Notes: generated by a model not told the origin, from the sequence alone. A stretch of 64,000 bases of DNA from Closterium sp. NIES-65 (GCA_948144175.1 CANXME010002332.1:216287-280286), one strand, 5' to 3'. Shown: positions 21,301 to 31,541, counted from the stretch's first letter. Translations and numbers: made by a program.

Positions 21301-24300
21301 ATGTGCACGGATGACGATGGGGACCTGCTCATCGACTCCGCAGTCAAGGGCGGGCCCAAGGTCTTCGTGGTGTCCACCCTCGTTAGTGTCACACCCGCCA
21401 CACCCTTCGTCTTCCGAAACTACCAGGTGAGGCTCTTACCAATTGCTAATTGCTGAGTGTGGGGTGCACTCTGCCAATAGCCTTCCTGCCCCCTAACCCT
21501 CCATCCAACGGTTTCCATGCCATCCACCCGGGGCTATCCGCGTGCAAGTTGCAGCCCTTTCTGGTCTGCGCCTTCTTTCCCCGGCATCACTCCCCTAACC
21601 GTTGCTGCTACTTCCTTCTTCCCTCATCCCTCATCCCTCTTCCCTCTTCCCCCATCCCCAACAGTACCCTCCTGGGACCAGGGAGACCCCCCACCCCCCA
21701 GCCGACGGGTCCCCCATGCCCATGCCGCCCCCCCGCATGCGCACATCGGGGCTATCCGCGCTGCTAGGCACGTGCAAGATGCAGCTCTGGCAGGCCATCC
21801 GAGCCTCCTCCGCAGCTCCGTACTACTTCGACGATTTCGCTGTTGGCCCCCACCGCTGGCAAGACGGGGCTATTTTCGCAAATAACCCTACAATTGTCGC
21901 GGTGAGAGAGGCCCGGCTGCTCTGGCCGGACCTGCCGCTGGACTGCGTGGTGAGCCTCGGGTGCGGCTCGGCGCCGCCGAAGCTGCGCGGGAGGCCCGGG
22001 TGGAGGGTGGCGGATACGGGGCAGGTGCTGGCCGAGGCTGCCACGTCGGTGGAGCAGGCGGATCTGGCGTTTGAGTCGGTGATTCCCATGCTGCCCGATG
22101 TGAAATACTACCGGTTCAACCCAGGTCAGTGGTGAAGCGAGAGGGAATGATTGCAGGTGAGAAATCTGAACGAGATCACCTGCAAGCTGGTATTTGAGAC
22201 GTCTCAAAACACGTTTTTTGAGAGTTATAACGAAGAGTTTCGAGATTTGTTAAGGGAGCAATACAAAGAATGGAGATAATATCCTTGACATCATCAAGGG
22301 ACATAGAATTTTCCACGGTAAGAACGGCAACACTACATTCACTGGCATGACATTAGTCACTTCGGCATCTATAGCGGATGCAGTCGATGTTCTTGCTTAT
22401 GCAGGAAAAAGAAGGTGAGGATAATCCATCTAACAAATCTCGAAATCGGATAATCCCTCACCTTCTTTTTCCTGCATAAGCAAGAACATTGACTGCATCC
22501 GCCATAGATGTCACAGTGACTAATGTCATGCCAGTGACTGTAGTGTTACCGCTCTTACCGTAGAATATTCTGTGTCCCTTGCTGCTGTCAAGAATATTCT
22601 CTCCATCCCTTGTGATTGCTGCCGTACTGCTAGAAAATCCGTTTAACAATTTTTAAACTCTTCCTTATAAATCCAAAGAAAAGTGATTTGAACTTTCTAC
22701 CTTCCTGAGAGTCACCCTTCCAAACCCTTCCTACCCCTTCTAAGTGCTCCCAAACCTCCCTTTTAGCCCTCTAGTACACTAGTGAACAATCGGTGCAGCA
22801 TGGACTTGACCTGGGCAAGACCGATCCAGCAGAGTGGGAGAAGCTGGAGCTGTTGCCCTTCAAACCTTTCAAACCCCTTTCAACCGCTCCCGAACCCCTC
22901 TTCTAACCGCTCCCAACCTTTTGATACACGCAGTGGACGAGCTGTGTGGCATGGACTTGGATGAAACGGACCCAGCGGAGTGGGGGAAACTGGAAACAGC
23001 CACGGATGAGTACCTCACAGCAGTCAACTGCGACATGGCAGAGCTCTGCAAGTACCTGCGCCTCTGCTCCCTCCACCTCCCCTTCCCGTTCCCCTTTCCC
23101 CCTTTCCCTTTCCTCCGTCCCCATTCCCCCTCCCCGCTTCCCGCTTCCCCTTTCCCCTTTCCCCCTCCTCCCCAAGCAGTGGACGAGCGGTGTGGCATGG
23201 ATCAGGATAAAACAGACCCAGCGGAGTGGGAAAAACTTGAAACCGCAACTGATGAGTATTTGACAGCAGTCAACCGCAACATGGCCGAGCTCTGCAAGTA
23301 CCTGCGCCTCTGCTCCCTCCACTTCCCCTCCACATTGAATACTTCCCACCACCCTTCCCTCCTCCGTCTTCCCCCTTCCCCTTTCCTGTTTCTCGCTATC
23401 CCTTTTTCCCTTGCCCTTTCCCCCTCCTCCCCAAGCAGTGGACGAGCGGTGTGGCATGGATCTGGACGAAACAGACCCAGCGGAGTGGGAAAAACTGGAG
23501 ACAGCCACTGACGAGTACCTCACAGCAGTCAACCGCGACATGGCAGAGCTCTGCAAGTACCTGCGCCTCTGCGTGGCTCAGGAGGAGGCAGACAAGGCCG
23601 CCGCCGCAGCACTGTTAGGCGGAGCAGCAGCAGCAGCAGCGGCAGCGGCAGGGGGGTATAGGAGTCGGCCGGGGAGTCGGCCGGGAAGCATGCCCGGCAC
23701 CCCGAGAGCCGCTGGCTACTCTAGCCCTGCAGCAGCACCTGTTTACCCTCCCATTGTGCTCCCAGCATCGCCTAGGTCGCCCAAGACGTCTGCCCCCGCG
23801 TCGCCCCTGGCCAAGGTGATTGGGCCGCAGGGGGATCAGAGGAGGGGAGCCAGTGGCAGCTCGCTGCACGCGATCAATCCATACCGTCGGCACGTGCTGC
23901 TCGTGGACTCCATCCGGCCGTCCGTTGCCCGCCGGCCCTGGCAGCACTCGGCTCGTCTCTGCTGCTCTGCCATCGGCGGCGGCGGTGGCTATATCAACAA
24001 CAGCAGCATGGTTTCTTCTCATGAAGCAGCAGCAGCGAGGCTCGCAGGGATCATCAGCAGTATCAGCACGGACGGTGGCAGCACTGGCAGTCTGCTGTCC
24101 CACCTGCGCCGCCCCCCTAAGGTAGACGAGCATATCTGTGAGCCCTGCGACCCTCCCTCTGGCAGCACTGCTGCTGCTGCTGCGTCCACTGGGCTGTATT
24201 TCTCCACCTCTCTCCAGTCCCCGTTCAGCTCCCGACCCTCCAGCGTGCCTGGGAGTCCCCGAATCACAGGGTCAGCTTCGGCCATGGCTGCTGCTGCAGC

Positions 24301-27300
24301 TGCGGCTGCTGGAGCATCTGCTAGTGGTGGCGCTAGTCCCCATTTTGGGTCTGCTGCAGGACTGGCAGCACCAGCAGCAGCAGGGATAGCTTCAGCCGGA
24401 GCTGCTGGGATGAGGAGGTCCGGTAGCAGCACGGCCATAGCAGCAGGTCTGGGAATAGGCTCGGGAGGCTCGGGTGGTGCGGGTGGAGGTTCGGGAGGGA
24501 CAGTGGGAAGGGCAGGTGTCCGAAGGGGAGTGGATGGAAGGGGAGGAGGGGGTGGTGGTTCCCCCGTGTTCCGAGTTCCCTCCAACCTCGATCTTAACAA
24601 GCCAACAGGGGAAACCTCACGTCCTGCTACTGCCAGCATCACTCCTGCTGCTGCTGCTACTCGTGCTGGGGCTGGGTCTAGTACCAGAGCAACTAGTACA
24701 GAGGACACACCTCTGGGAGTGGAAGCAAGTTTCCGGCCCTGGATGGCCGAAGGGGAGGACTCAGACGGGGAAGAGGAGGGGCAGGGAGGCAGGAGCACCA
24801 GGCAAGCAGGCACGGGAGCGGTCACACGGGGTTACACGCCAACATCAGCATCAGGCGCAGCAGGGGCAACGGTATCGGCAACAGCAGGGAGAGCAGCGGC
24901 GGCGGCGGCGGCGGCGGCAGCAACGCTGCCGAGTGTGGGGGCACGGCTGAAGCCAGTGTGGACGGAGGGCGGGTCGAGGAGGGCGGTGGCGCTGTCGCTG
25001 TCTCCCCCGGCAGCAGCACTCATGCAGCGCCTGCAGCAGGCTGCTGGCGTGGGCCTAGTGCACCTGGCGCTACCCTGCGACCAGTCAGGCTTCATCCTCA
25101 CGTGAGTGCCATTGCTCACTTGCTCTCCCTGGTCTGGCTCATGCGCAAGGGCCTTCCCTGGCTCCCGGTCTCAGCTGTTCTCTCGGCCCATCCGCCCTCT
25201 TGCCCTCACCCTATGTACTGCTCTGCCTGCCCATTGTCCTGTGTTGTTCTCCTCCTCAGCTGGACCACTGAGGCCCTGTCAGTTGCACAACTCAGTGATT
25301 CCACCTCCCACCTGCTCTCTCACACCGTCCCTCATCTTTCTGTTTTTCTCCTCTCCTCTCCTCCCTCCTCAGCTGGTCATCTGAGGTCATGTCAGTGGCA
25401 GAGCCTAGTGACTCCGCCACGCGCCTGCTTGCCCGTGCCATTGACAGCATCGGCTGGTGGAACCCCGCTCGCCGCCATGCTGCTGCCCTCGCCCACTCTC
25501 TTGCTGCTTCTGCTGATGCTGCTGGTGTTACCGCTGCTGCTGCTTCTGCTGCTGCCGGTGCTGCCAAAGCTCCAGTTTCTGGTTCAGGTGGTCTTGCTTC
25601 GGCGCCTGGTTCGGCCTCAGCTTCGGCGGCTGATCTGGTCGGGCTTGCTGCCACTCACCATGGAGCCAGCTCCCCCGGGCTTGGTCCAGTGAACGCAGCA
25701 GGTTCGGCAAGTGCAAGACTGGCAGCAGGTTCGGGATCAGCAGGCTTGGCAGGGGTGAGTGCTTCGGGTAGTGGCGGCGGCAGTGCGAGGGGCATCAGTG
25801 GAACTCCGAGTTCCTCTGGCGCACCTGTCACTGCTGCTGCCACGGCAGCTGTTGCTGCTAGCCCTGCTGGTGACTCCGCTGCTGCTGCTACTGGTGCAGC
25901 AGGTGGTGTGAGAGGTGCCGGGCCGCCTGGTGCTACTGGGGGAGCGGTTGGAGGAGCAGGAGGAGGGGGAGGGAGGGGGAGTAGGGGAGCGGGGGAGAAG
26001 GCACCGGCGAGTTTGTGGGAGTTGGTGCATGTGGCGAGCTGCTTTGTGGTGGATGGGGTGCTGCATCGCTTCATGGGCTGCCACACTCAGGTATGCCACG
26101 TGCTGCTCCTCTTTCAAGCCACCTCAAAAGCAGTCTGTGGGAGTTGGTGCATGTGGCGAGCTGTTTCGTGGTGGATGGGGTGCTGCATCGCTTCATGGGC
26201 TGCCACACTCAGGTGTGCCAAGTCTTGTCCTTTTCAATGTATGGGTTGTCACACGTGCTATGCCAAGTGGCTTGCCCTCACTGCTACTTCTCCAAACCCT
26301 GGGTTGTCACACGTGCTATGCCAAGTGGCTTGCCCTCACTGCTACTTCTCCAAACCCTGGGTTGTCACACGTGCTATGCCAAGTGGCTTGCCCTCACTGC
26401 TACTTCTCCAAACCCATCACTGAGTGTTTCCCCCGACATCCCTTTCTGGCTGCCACTGTTTCCCTGTTTGTCATTTTCCTGCGCAGATCCTGCCGGGCGG
26501 CATGGAGGTGAGCACGTATCTCTTCAGCTGCACGGCTCCCGCCGTCCACCTCACAGAAGCTGACATTCGCTGGATGGTGAGTTGGGATGGAGATGGGGTG
26601 ATTGTTAGAGGGATTGAAGGTTGGAGGGCTGGATTATGGATGGCGCCTGGTGGCCCCCGCCGTCCACCTCACAGAAGCTGACATTCGCTGGATGGTGAGT
26701 TGGGGTCGGGTGGTGGCATGCTGGGTGGCGGGTGGTGGGTGGTAGGTGGCGGACGGTGGATGGTGGATGGTTGGCTATGCATGGGTGTCGGATGGTGATT
26801 TGCATTTGAATGATGGCTGGATGGCTGCCTCGTGGCTCACTGGCGTGTGGCTTCATGCTGCATGCTGGTGGAATCTCTATGTGGGTCATGTTTGGGCACC
26901 AAACGGTTGTTGTTCTGTGTGTGCACATTCTGCCTTGCATGCTGGTGGAATCTCACTCTATTTTCTCTTCCATCGAATCTTCTCTTCCATCTTTCCTTGT
27001 CTTCCTGCTGCCGACCTGTTTCCTGCCTCTCCGTCGCCCTGCCTCTGCCCTGCAACCACCCACACAGGCATCTTCATGGAGGGATTGCATCATAGTGTGC
27101 ACGGGCCAACAGGGGGCTCCCACCGCCCTTATACACACCTTTCCTTACCTCTCTGCCTCCGTGCCCTTCCTATTCTGCCTCCCTGCCTGCCTGTAACCAC
27201 CCACACAGGCTTCTTCATGGAGGGATCGCATCATAGTGTGCACGGGCCAACAGGGGGCTCCCACCGCCCTTATACACACCTTTCCTTACCTCTCTGCCTT

Positions 27301-27859
27301 CGTGCCCTTCCCATTCTGCCTCCCTGCCTGCCTGTAACCACCCACACAGGCTTCTTCATGGAGGGATCGCATCATAGTGTGCACGGGCAAACAGGGGCCC
27401 CCCACCGCCCTCACAGAAGCTTTTCTGGACACCGGAGCCAAGGCTGTCATCGCTCCTCCTCCTGCCGGTTCCTCTTCATTCCCTGGTCACTTTGCATTAA
27501 ATGCTGCTGCTGCGGCAGGGGCAAGTGGCATGTCTCCTTGCGTCGACTCGGCCTATCAAGGAGTTGTGGGTTTGGATTTAGCGGCGGCAGCAGCTGGTGG
27601 GGATGTGGGTAGGTTGGGGAAGAGGGAGGCCTGGTTGGATGACGTGGAGGCTTGGATTGGCCGGGAGGATCGGGTGTTTGGTTTAGCGGTGGAGAAAGAG
27701 CAGGCAAGTGCTAAAGTGGAGGAAGAGAGGTTGGGGTTGTTTTTGAGGGATCTGTACAGTGGGTTGTTTGATGATGGATTCTCGGCTCCTGTAGCTTTGG
27801 AGGAGACCCTGAAGGCACATCCGGGGATGAAGTTCTCATGTCATGTCAAGAAAAGGTAA
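12392..27859 (+). CDS. pPLA-I: Patatin-type phospholipase A I (LRR-ARM-patatin)
   Basis: Fifteen exons with consistent phases: 12392-13975, 14399-14546, 15491-15569, 16084-16237, 16376-16594, 17279-17524, 18228-18540, 18900-19160, 20241-20356, 21265-21426, 21665-22124, 23439-25101, 25373-26090, 26487-26576, 27350-27859; sum 6723 nt, about 2240 aa. Exon 1 is a disordered N-terminus. LRRs (LEVENNRLSALP, LSLENNRLVRPLLDF, LRLFNNPLEFFPEIL) and armadillo-like helices (VEQACHALSSLA) follow. The patatin domain has DGGGMRG (oxyanion), GTSTG (nucleophile Ser) and DGA (Asp), forming the Ser-Asp dyad that hydrolyses phospho- and galactolipid acyl esters. VDERCGMDLDETDPAEW, LTEADIRWM and RDRIIVCTGKQG match the C-terminal part of plant pPLA-I. 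Long Ala/Gly/Ser linkers make it much longer than the roughly 1300-aa land-plant proteins. Introns are full of exon copies. Confidence 0.88.
14166..14341 (+). repeat. Two upstream copies of pPLA-I LRR exon 2
   Basis: ATGAATCTGCCCCTGCTGGA (about 14176) and the equivalent at about 14293 repeat the head of the exon at 14399, including GAGGTGGA(A/G)A. Both break off before a donor. Confidence 0.85.
14617..14955 (+). repeat. Downstream copies of pPLA-I LRR exon 2 tail
   Basis: The tail CAGCTGCAGCAGCTGAGGGT with the following GACAACAACCAGCTCACC and gtgagt donor recurs at 14617-14680. Shorter decayed copies lie near 14785-14838 and 14930-14955. Confidence 0.8.
14974..15205 (+). pseudogene. Kinesin-stalk-like coiled-coil fragment plus inverted copy
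   Basis: About 14980-15111 reads FETAKEATKKRISDVQ... and LREKEIELMREKE, a heptad-rich coiled coil. About 15115-15200 is an inverted copy of its second half (CATGAGCTCCATCTCTCTTT mirrors AGATAGAGCTGATGCGGGAG). The kinesin link rests mainly on the two other kinesin-like fragments downstream; by itself this is only a coiled coil. It is in sense orientation in pPLA-I intron 2. Confidence 0.5.
15213..15226. repeat. Palindrome, GTGT centre
   Basis: TTGAGGTGTCTCAG in the pPLA-I intron, directly after the inverted kinesin-stalk-like segment. Confidence 0.6.
15741..16020 (+). repeat. Two upstream copies of pPLA-I LRR exon 4
   Basis: Copies beginning after cag at 15741 and about 15909 encode CLADL(R/K)VLRLFNN, as does the intact exon at 16084. 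They have acceptors but lose homology after GAGATCCT, with no donor. Confidence 0.85.
16660..16735 (+). repeat. Downstream copy of pPLA-I exon 5 tail
   Basis: Encodes KDASAIRQFVGMVLADSKNV followed by gtgagt; copy of KDESAIRQIVSMLLADSKHV with the same donor. Confidence 0.85.
16877..16890. repeat. Palindrome, GCGG centre
   Basis: TTGAGGCGGCTCAA follows a decayed copy of the armadillo exon (CATCTGCTCATTGCTG) and precedes the intron tail of the next copy: a duplication junction. Confidence 0.75.
16926..17199 (+). repeat. Two upstream copies of the armadillo exon 6
   Basis: Copies starting after cag at 16926 and 17096 encode the same VEQACHALSSLAMDDALVTH as the intact exon at 17279 with almost no change, then end near LLLS. 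A more decayed earlier trace ends at about 16876. Confidence 0.9.
17200..17215. repeat. Palindrome, ACAC centre
   Basis: TTTGAGACACCTCAAG sits exactly where the second armadillo exon copy breaks off (after CTCGCTGCTGCTC). Confidence 0.8.
17673..17818 (+). repeat. Downstream copy of the armadillo exon 6 tail
   Basis: CAGCAGCCGGAGATCCTCGT through the SAAILTSL codons is repeated. An indel after LTSL brings in a stop, so it cannot replace the intact exon. Confidence 0.85.
18645..18780 (+). repeat. Decayed upstream copy of patatin exon 8
   Basis: GAGAACCGGCTGATGCAGGA... and GTGCTGGTGATGGAGGAAGG mirror the start of the exon at 18900 (ENRLVQGALCTRAVGQR), but frame and glycine motif are damaged. 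Confidence 0.7.
19217..19735 (+). repeat. Three downstream copies of the patatin nucleophile exon
   Basis: Copies at about 19222-19340, 19398-19511 and 19597-19720 repeat HELFDLVCGT..GGMLAAELGIK. In all three the nucleophile codon TCC of GTSTG is TGC (GTCSG, GTCTG, GTCTG). The first two keep a gtgagt donor. Splicing the first onto exon 8 would shift the frame. Confidence 0.85.
19792..20160 (+). repeat. Three upstream copies of pPLA-I exon 9
   Basis: Starts after cag at about 19792, 19929 and 20075 encode G(R/K)LVF(S/L)N.EAM..AS, as in the intact exon at 20241. Each ends before a donor. A tail copy with a gtgagc donor follows at about 20428-20487. Confidence 0.85.
20551..20816 (+). pseudogene. 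Kinesin motor P-loop fragment in pPLA-I intron 9
   Basis: Two exon-like pieces with an intact GT-AG intron (20612-20680). 20555-20611 encodes VFQELSEFVTSALNGYE; 20681-20800 encodes VCISVHGQFGSGKTYTMFG and ends in a stop. This is the kinesin Walker A region (canonical GQTGSGKT), so the source had introns. A 14-bp inverted repeat (TGGAGTTATTTCAA at 20761; mirror at 20803-20816) closes it. The sequence is AT-richer than its surroundings. Confidence 0.8.
20992..21180 (+). repeat. Two upstream copies of pPLA-I exon 10
   Basis: CACAACGCGGAGCA(T/G)TTTGA recurs at about 20992 and 21111, before the intact exon at 21265. The second copy extends through MCTDDD. Confidence 0.85.
22155..22650 (+). pseudogene. 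Second kinesin-like fragment with long inverted copy
   Basis: 22209-22275 reads NTFFESYNEEFRDLL, resembling the kinesin LELYNEEIRDLL motif. 22276-22420 reads ...KGHRIFHGKNGNT..TGMTLVTS.., resembling the next motor strand. 22460-22615 is the inverse complement of about 22276-22420, and reads a very similar protein on the minus strand with some differences. The foldback arms are about 150 bp with a spacer of about 40 bp. Assignment of the second half to kinesin is tentative. Confidence 0.55.
22193..22208. repeat. Palindrome, ACGT centre
   Basis: TTTGAGACGTCTCAAA, perfect 16-bp palindrome inside the second kinesin-like fragment in pPLA-I intron 11. Confidence 0.85.
22780..23320 (+). repeat. Upstream copies of pPLA-I exon 12 head
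   Basis: Copies at about 22934-23060 and 23181-23310 encode VDE(L/R)CGMD...TDPAEW.KLE and CKYLRLC before the intact exon at 23439. A more decayed one lies near 22782-22850. Each has an acceptor and no donor. Confidence 0.85.
25256..25312 (+). repeat. Upstream copy of pPLA-I exon 13 head
   Basis: CTGGACCACTGAGGCCCTGT after tcag copies CTGGTCATCTGAGGTCATGT of the intact exon at 25373. Confidence 0.8.
26111..26130. repeat. Palindrome, CCAC centre, left arm decayed
   Basis: CTTTCAAGCCACCTCAAAAG lies between the two copies of the WELVHVASCF exon segment of pPLA-I. Confidence 0.7.
26126..26212 (+). repeat. Second copy of WELVHVASCF exon tail
   Basis: Near-identical repeat of 26006-26090, with its own upstream cag and a gtgtgc donor. 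It could act as an alternative exon end. Confidence 0.85.
26243..26415. repeat. 58-bp tandem repeat, 3 copies
   Basis: GGGTTGTCACACGTGCTATG starts at 26243, 26301 and 26359 in a pPLA-I intron. Confidence 0.92.
26643..26697 (+). repeat. Downstream copy of pPLA-I exon 14 tail
   Basis: CCCGCCGTCCACCTCACAGA through TGGATG and the gtgagt donor repeats the end of 26487-26576. Confidence 0.85.
27065..27300 (+). repeat. Two upstream copies of pPLA-I last-exon head
   Basis: Copies after cag at about 27068 and 27210 encode WRD(C/R)IIVCTGQQGAPTALI, like the intact exon at 27350 (WRDRIIVCTGKQGPPTALT). They continue into pyrimidine-rich intron. Confidence 0.85.
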
Positions 27860-28509
27860 AGTTGTATCAAGAGTATATTCATACAAGATGCTAAACACAA
27901 GCCTACCGTGAGTGTTATGAGTATCTGACTATTTTAGCGTATGAACGAGCCGACCTGTACCGCGCAAATGGTTTGCGTTTCCGCGCCAATGCGTGCCAGC
28001 GGTGCTTGCTGCGCTGGCGCGCGGCGATGCTGGAATGTCAGGAAACTGCACCAGAAGCATCGCAGATTTTCCATCTCCACCCCACCGATCTCGTCTAAAA
28101 CGCACAAAACCGCATTCAAATCAGCCCGATTCACCAACAACCTCCATGAACTGCCTTTCTCCTCCTCCTCTGCCACACGCTTCTCCCAATTGGATCATCT
28201 CGAGGCAGCTCTGCACTCCCGAGATGGCTCGAGTTTTTCAACTCGTGACTTTCCTTCTGTCTTCAGTAAAACTCCGAGTTCACCATCAGCGTTCCTTTCA
28301 GGAACTCGGCTTCTTTATCAGACACGTTTCCGTATCGTGCCTCGCTGCTAATTGCTTAATCCGTCTCCGCTGTTTCGCAACGATCGTCGTCCACCGCGTC
28401 TAACTGTAGATCGCGTACCGAACGTCCGAAAAGCGTCATCGAGCGTCTTCGCCGATCGACAACAGATTCTTTCGTCAACAGCTAACGGACTGAACAAAAG
28501 AAAGACGCA
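27860..28509. other. Spacer between pPLA-I and HIG1 genes
   Basis: Probably holds the pPLA-I 3' end and the HIG1 promoter/5' UTR. An open frame at 27941-28403 has no recognisable family. Confidence 0.35.
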
Positions 28510-29359
28510 ATGGCCGACTCTGCGAGCGGATCTGCAAGCGCGCCGAGCTCAGATTTCTACACCGCTGCGGGATTCAGAAAGTGGGTCGTCGAGAACAAGA
28601 TCAAGGCTGTTGGTGAGCGCAACTAAAACCCGTTAGTATCACTATTGTCCCCACATTTCTGCTGCTCGGAAAAACGAGCAGCGACAAGTTACACCGAACG
28701 GATCTTGAAAACGAGTAAAGAAACACAACGATCACGCTTTGGTCTGTTTGCTGCGTCTGGTTGTGACATTAGAGTCTGGTTCTGCCAGTCCATCATGTGA
28801 TTTATAGACGTTGGCGGTATCATGAATGACTGCGTCAATCCCTATCGCTCGTGGGCTTGTTCCGAGGTTCTCTATGGCAGTGTTCGAATATCAGAAACAT
28901 TGCTAAAGTAATTTCCACCAAAACTCTCTCATTCACCTCGATTGTGTCCGGCCTCTCAGGTTCACTATGGGCGTCAGCGGTGGGAGGTTCCATTCTGTAT
29001 AACTTCAGGAAGCCTGGGGAGAAGATGAGCGTCAAGATCATCCATGCGCGGTAAGTTCTAGGAGTGCTGCTGTTCTAGTCTTTGGGTCCTCTCTTCGATA
29101 ATCATGTGCAGCACTGACATCTCACAGATGACATGTGCCTCAACGCTTCTGCTATTTGCAGCTCACAATTGGCCATGCTTTTGTGTGCTCTAGCGGCCTC
29201 CTCAGCTCATTTCTGATTCTTTCCTCATGTATTTCCCACAGGCTACACGCTCAGGCATTGACATTGGCGGCATTGCTGGCTGCTGGCGCTGTAGAATACT
29301 ACGAGCATGCCTCGGGAGCAAAAGTGGAGAAAGTTGCTGAACAAACGAAATTGCATTGA
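28510..29359 (+). CDS. HIG1-domain (hypoxia-induced) mitochondrial membrane protein
   Basis: Three exons, 28510-28612, 28960-29050 and 29242-29359, phases 1 and 2, 103 aa. FRKWVVENKIKAVGSLWASAVGGSILYNF, then MSVKIIHARLHAQALTLAAL, then VEYYEH match the HIG1/HIGD family as found in plants. Two hydrophobic segments (around SLWASAVGGSILYNF and LTLAALLAAGAVEYY) fit a hairpin in the inner mitochondrial membrane. Relatives assist assembly of respiratory complexes III/IV. It is complete, and unlike its neighbours it has no exon copies. Confidence 0.92.
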
Positions 29360-29719
29360 TGTCTCGACATTGAAACGTTATCAGTTCCATGAAGTGCATG
29401 CGCAATTCTTTGTACATTAACATTCCACAGTACTCTAGTGGTCAGCTCTCTCTCTACGTGACATTGTGAGGCACATTGGGATGGTAGATGGGAGGTCTGG
29501 TCTGACATTATGTTATTTACCGGAGTTCCCTAGTTTGGTGGCCTCATGCCCTGCTGTTAGTGGGTGGTTCCCTGCTAGCAGAGTTCCTCTGCCTTGCCAT
29601 GCACTCTCTTGCCATGGTAGTTTCTCTTCTGTTTAGAGTACCTTTCCGTCTTGCCATCATTCCCTGCTACCGTTTTGTTGTGCTAGCCTCATGCGCCGCT
29701 GTTGGTGCGTCACTTAGCA

Positions 29720-30350
29720 ACATCATTCCGTGCTGTTGAGTTCTCCTGTGGCATTCCCTGCTTTTAGTGCATTGTGTTCCTGCCCACATTCCCTGCTGCA
29801 AGTGTGTTACTGCCACTACCGTATTATTCCCTGCTGTGGTAATGTGTCCCTACCATCCCTGCTGTTAGTGTGTCCCTGTCATTTTCCCCTGCTGTTGGTG
29901 TGTCCCTGCCACTCTTCCCTGTTGTTAGTGTGTCCCTGCCATTCTTCCCTGCTGTTAGGACGCAGCACCTCTAGCACCATCCTGAGATCTACCCTGCGCA
30001 GGATCGAAAAGTGGAGGAATTTGAAATGGCGCTGAAAGCAGTACATGCTTTTGGCAGGTTTCCAGTCCGCTGGAATCAGCGATCCTGAGATCGATCGAGC
30101 AAAATTGCCAGAGGTGGCGTGTCCTTAGTGTGTCCCTTCCCTGCCATTCTTCCCTGTTGTGTGTTCCTGCCATTCTTCCCTGTTGTTAGTGTGTCCCTGC
30201 CATTCTTCCCTCTCGTTAGTGTGTCCCTGCCACTCTTCCCTGTTGTTAGTGTGTCCCTGCCATGCTCCCCTGTTGTTAGTGTGTCCATTCCCTGCCATTC
30301 TTCCCTGTCGTTAGTGTGTCCCTGCCATTCTTCCCTGCTGTTAGTGGATA
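29720..30350. repeat. GTTAGTGTGTCCCTGCCATT minisatellite
   Basis: About 31-bp units (CATTCTTCCCTGCTGTTAGT + GTGTCCCTGC) on both sides of an unrelated unique stretch at about 29962-30115. Looser, more degenerate units begin at about 29560. Confidence 0.8.
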
Positions 30351-30976
30351 CCTCCTGACCTGCCTGCCCAACCACTCTGTTGTTGTGCCTAGCAGACCCC
30401 CTCCAGACCATCCCCTATCGCTAAACCACTTTGCCCCATACCATACCTCCCACCTTACCCACTTCAGTATACCTCATACCATACCATAATGTTGCTCCTA
30501 CCCTACTAAAAATCCCAAGCATCATGGCCTGGTGTGGATTTTTGACAACACATACTACCGGTATTTAGCCTAATTTGGCAAGCCACGGACTACATCTGCT
30601 ACAAAGGTAGCACCCTTGGACACCATTCTTCTGTCTTCACTTCCCAACCTGTAGCTGCTTACATAAAGATAGCAGGGGGGCATGCAACAGAGTAAACGGA
30701 GTACAAATAACTGTTGCTTGAAAAAGGAATAGGTATGAAATATGTCTTGCATTGTGAAGGGCGTGATCGCATGAAGAATCAAGGGAGGAGTGACAACAGC
30801 AAGGAGAAGCAGGATGCGAATGCAAGATCTGATGAGTGCATGTGAGAAGGGGACGAGGAGAGCAGGGTAGTTACGAGCTTACCCAAAAAGCCCAGACCTC
30901 CACTTCCAGTGTCTGTGTATGTGCTGCTTCGCTACCCTCCCAAGGACCTGTACCGGCCTTTAATGCCTGGGAAATA
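30351..30976. other. Spacer, nothing recognised
   Basis: No family-like coding segment. ACCATACC-type short motifs recur near 30435-30490. Confidence 0.4.
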
Positions 30977-31127
30977 AGGGCGTATTCCTATCCTCCTATC
31001 AATCTGACCTCCTATCAAGCTCACACTGAAAAATCCCCTATACCCGAAACCTCTCGCTACTTTTCACAGGCAAAAGGTACAATCTTGATAGGAGGTGGCT
31101 TGATAGGAGGCCGTAGGAATACGCCCT
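30977..31127. mobile_element. MITE-like 151-bp inverted-repeat element
   Basis: Left end AGGGCGTATTCCTATCCTCC and right end, read inverted, AGGGCGTATTCCTACGGCCT pair over about 45 bp, including a second CCTCCTATCAAG block. The interior is non-coding. A target duplication is not clear. Confidence 0.65.
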
Positions 31128-31236
31128 AAAGTGGGAGAGAGAAGCACGTACGGGTGTAGCATGCAATGAGCGCGGGTAGAAATGTCGGTCCAACCTTCGT
31201 ACAGGTGGAGATGCACCAGCCCCGGGGATGGGGCCA

Positions 31237-31541
31237 TGCTCACCACTACACCAGGCCCACCACTACACCAGGCCCACCACTACACCAGGCCCACCACTAC
31301 ACCAGGCCCACCACTACACCAGGCCCACCACTACACCAGGCCCACCACTACACCAGGCCCACCACTACACCAGGCCCACCACTACACCAGGCCCACCACT
31401 ACACCAGGCCCACCACTACACCAGGCCCACCACTACACCAGGCCCACCACTACACCAGGCCCACCACTACACCAGGCCCACCACTACACCAGGCCCACCA
31501 CTACACCAGGCCCACCACTACACCAGGCCCACCACTACACC
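31237..31541. repeat. 17-bp tandem repeat, about 18 copies
   Basis: CACCACTACACCAGGCC repeated almost perfectly. 17 is not a multiple of 3, so it is open in all three frames; those translations are artefacts. Confidence 0.95.

Noticed and set aside
24019..24825. 268-residue minus-strand ORF opposite pPLA-I exon 12
   Set aside because: A low-complexity shadow of the Ala/Gly/Ser-rich coding strand with no family resemblance.
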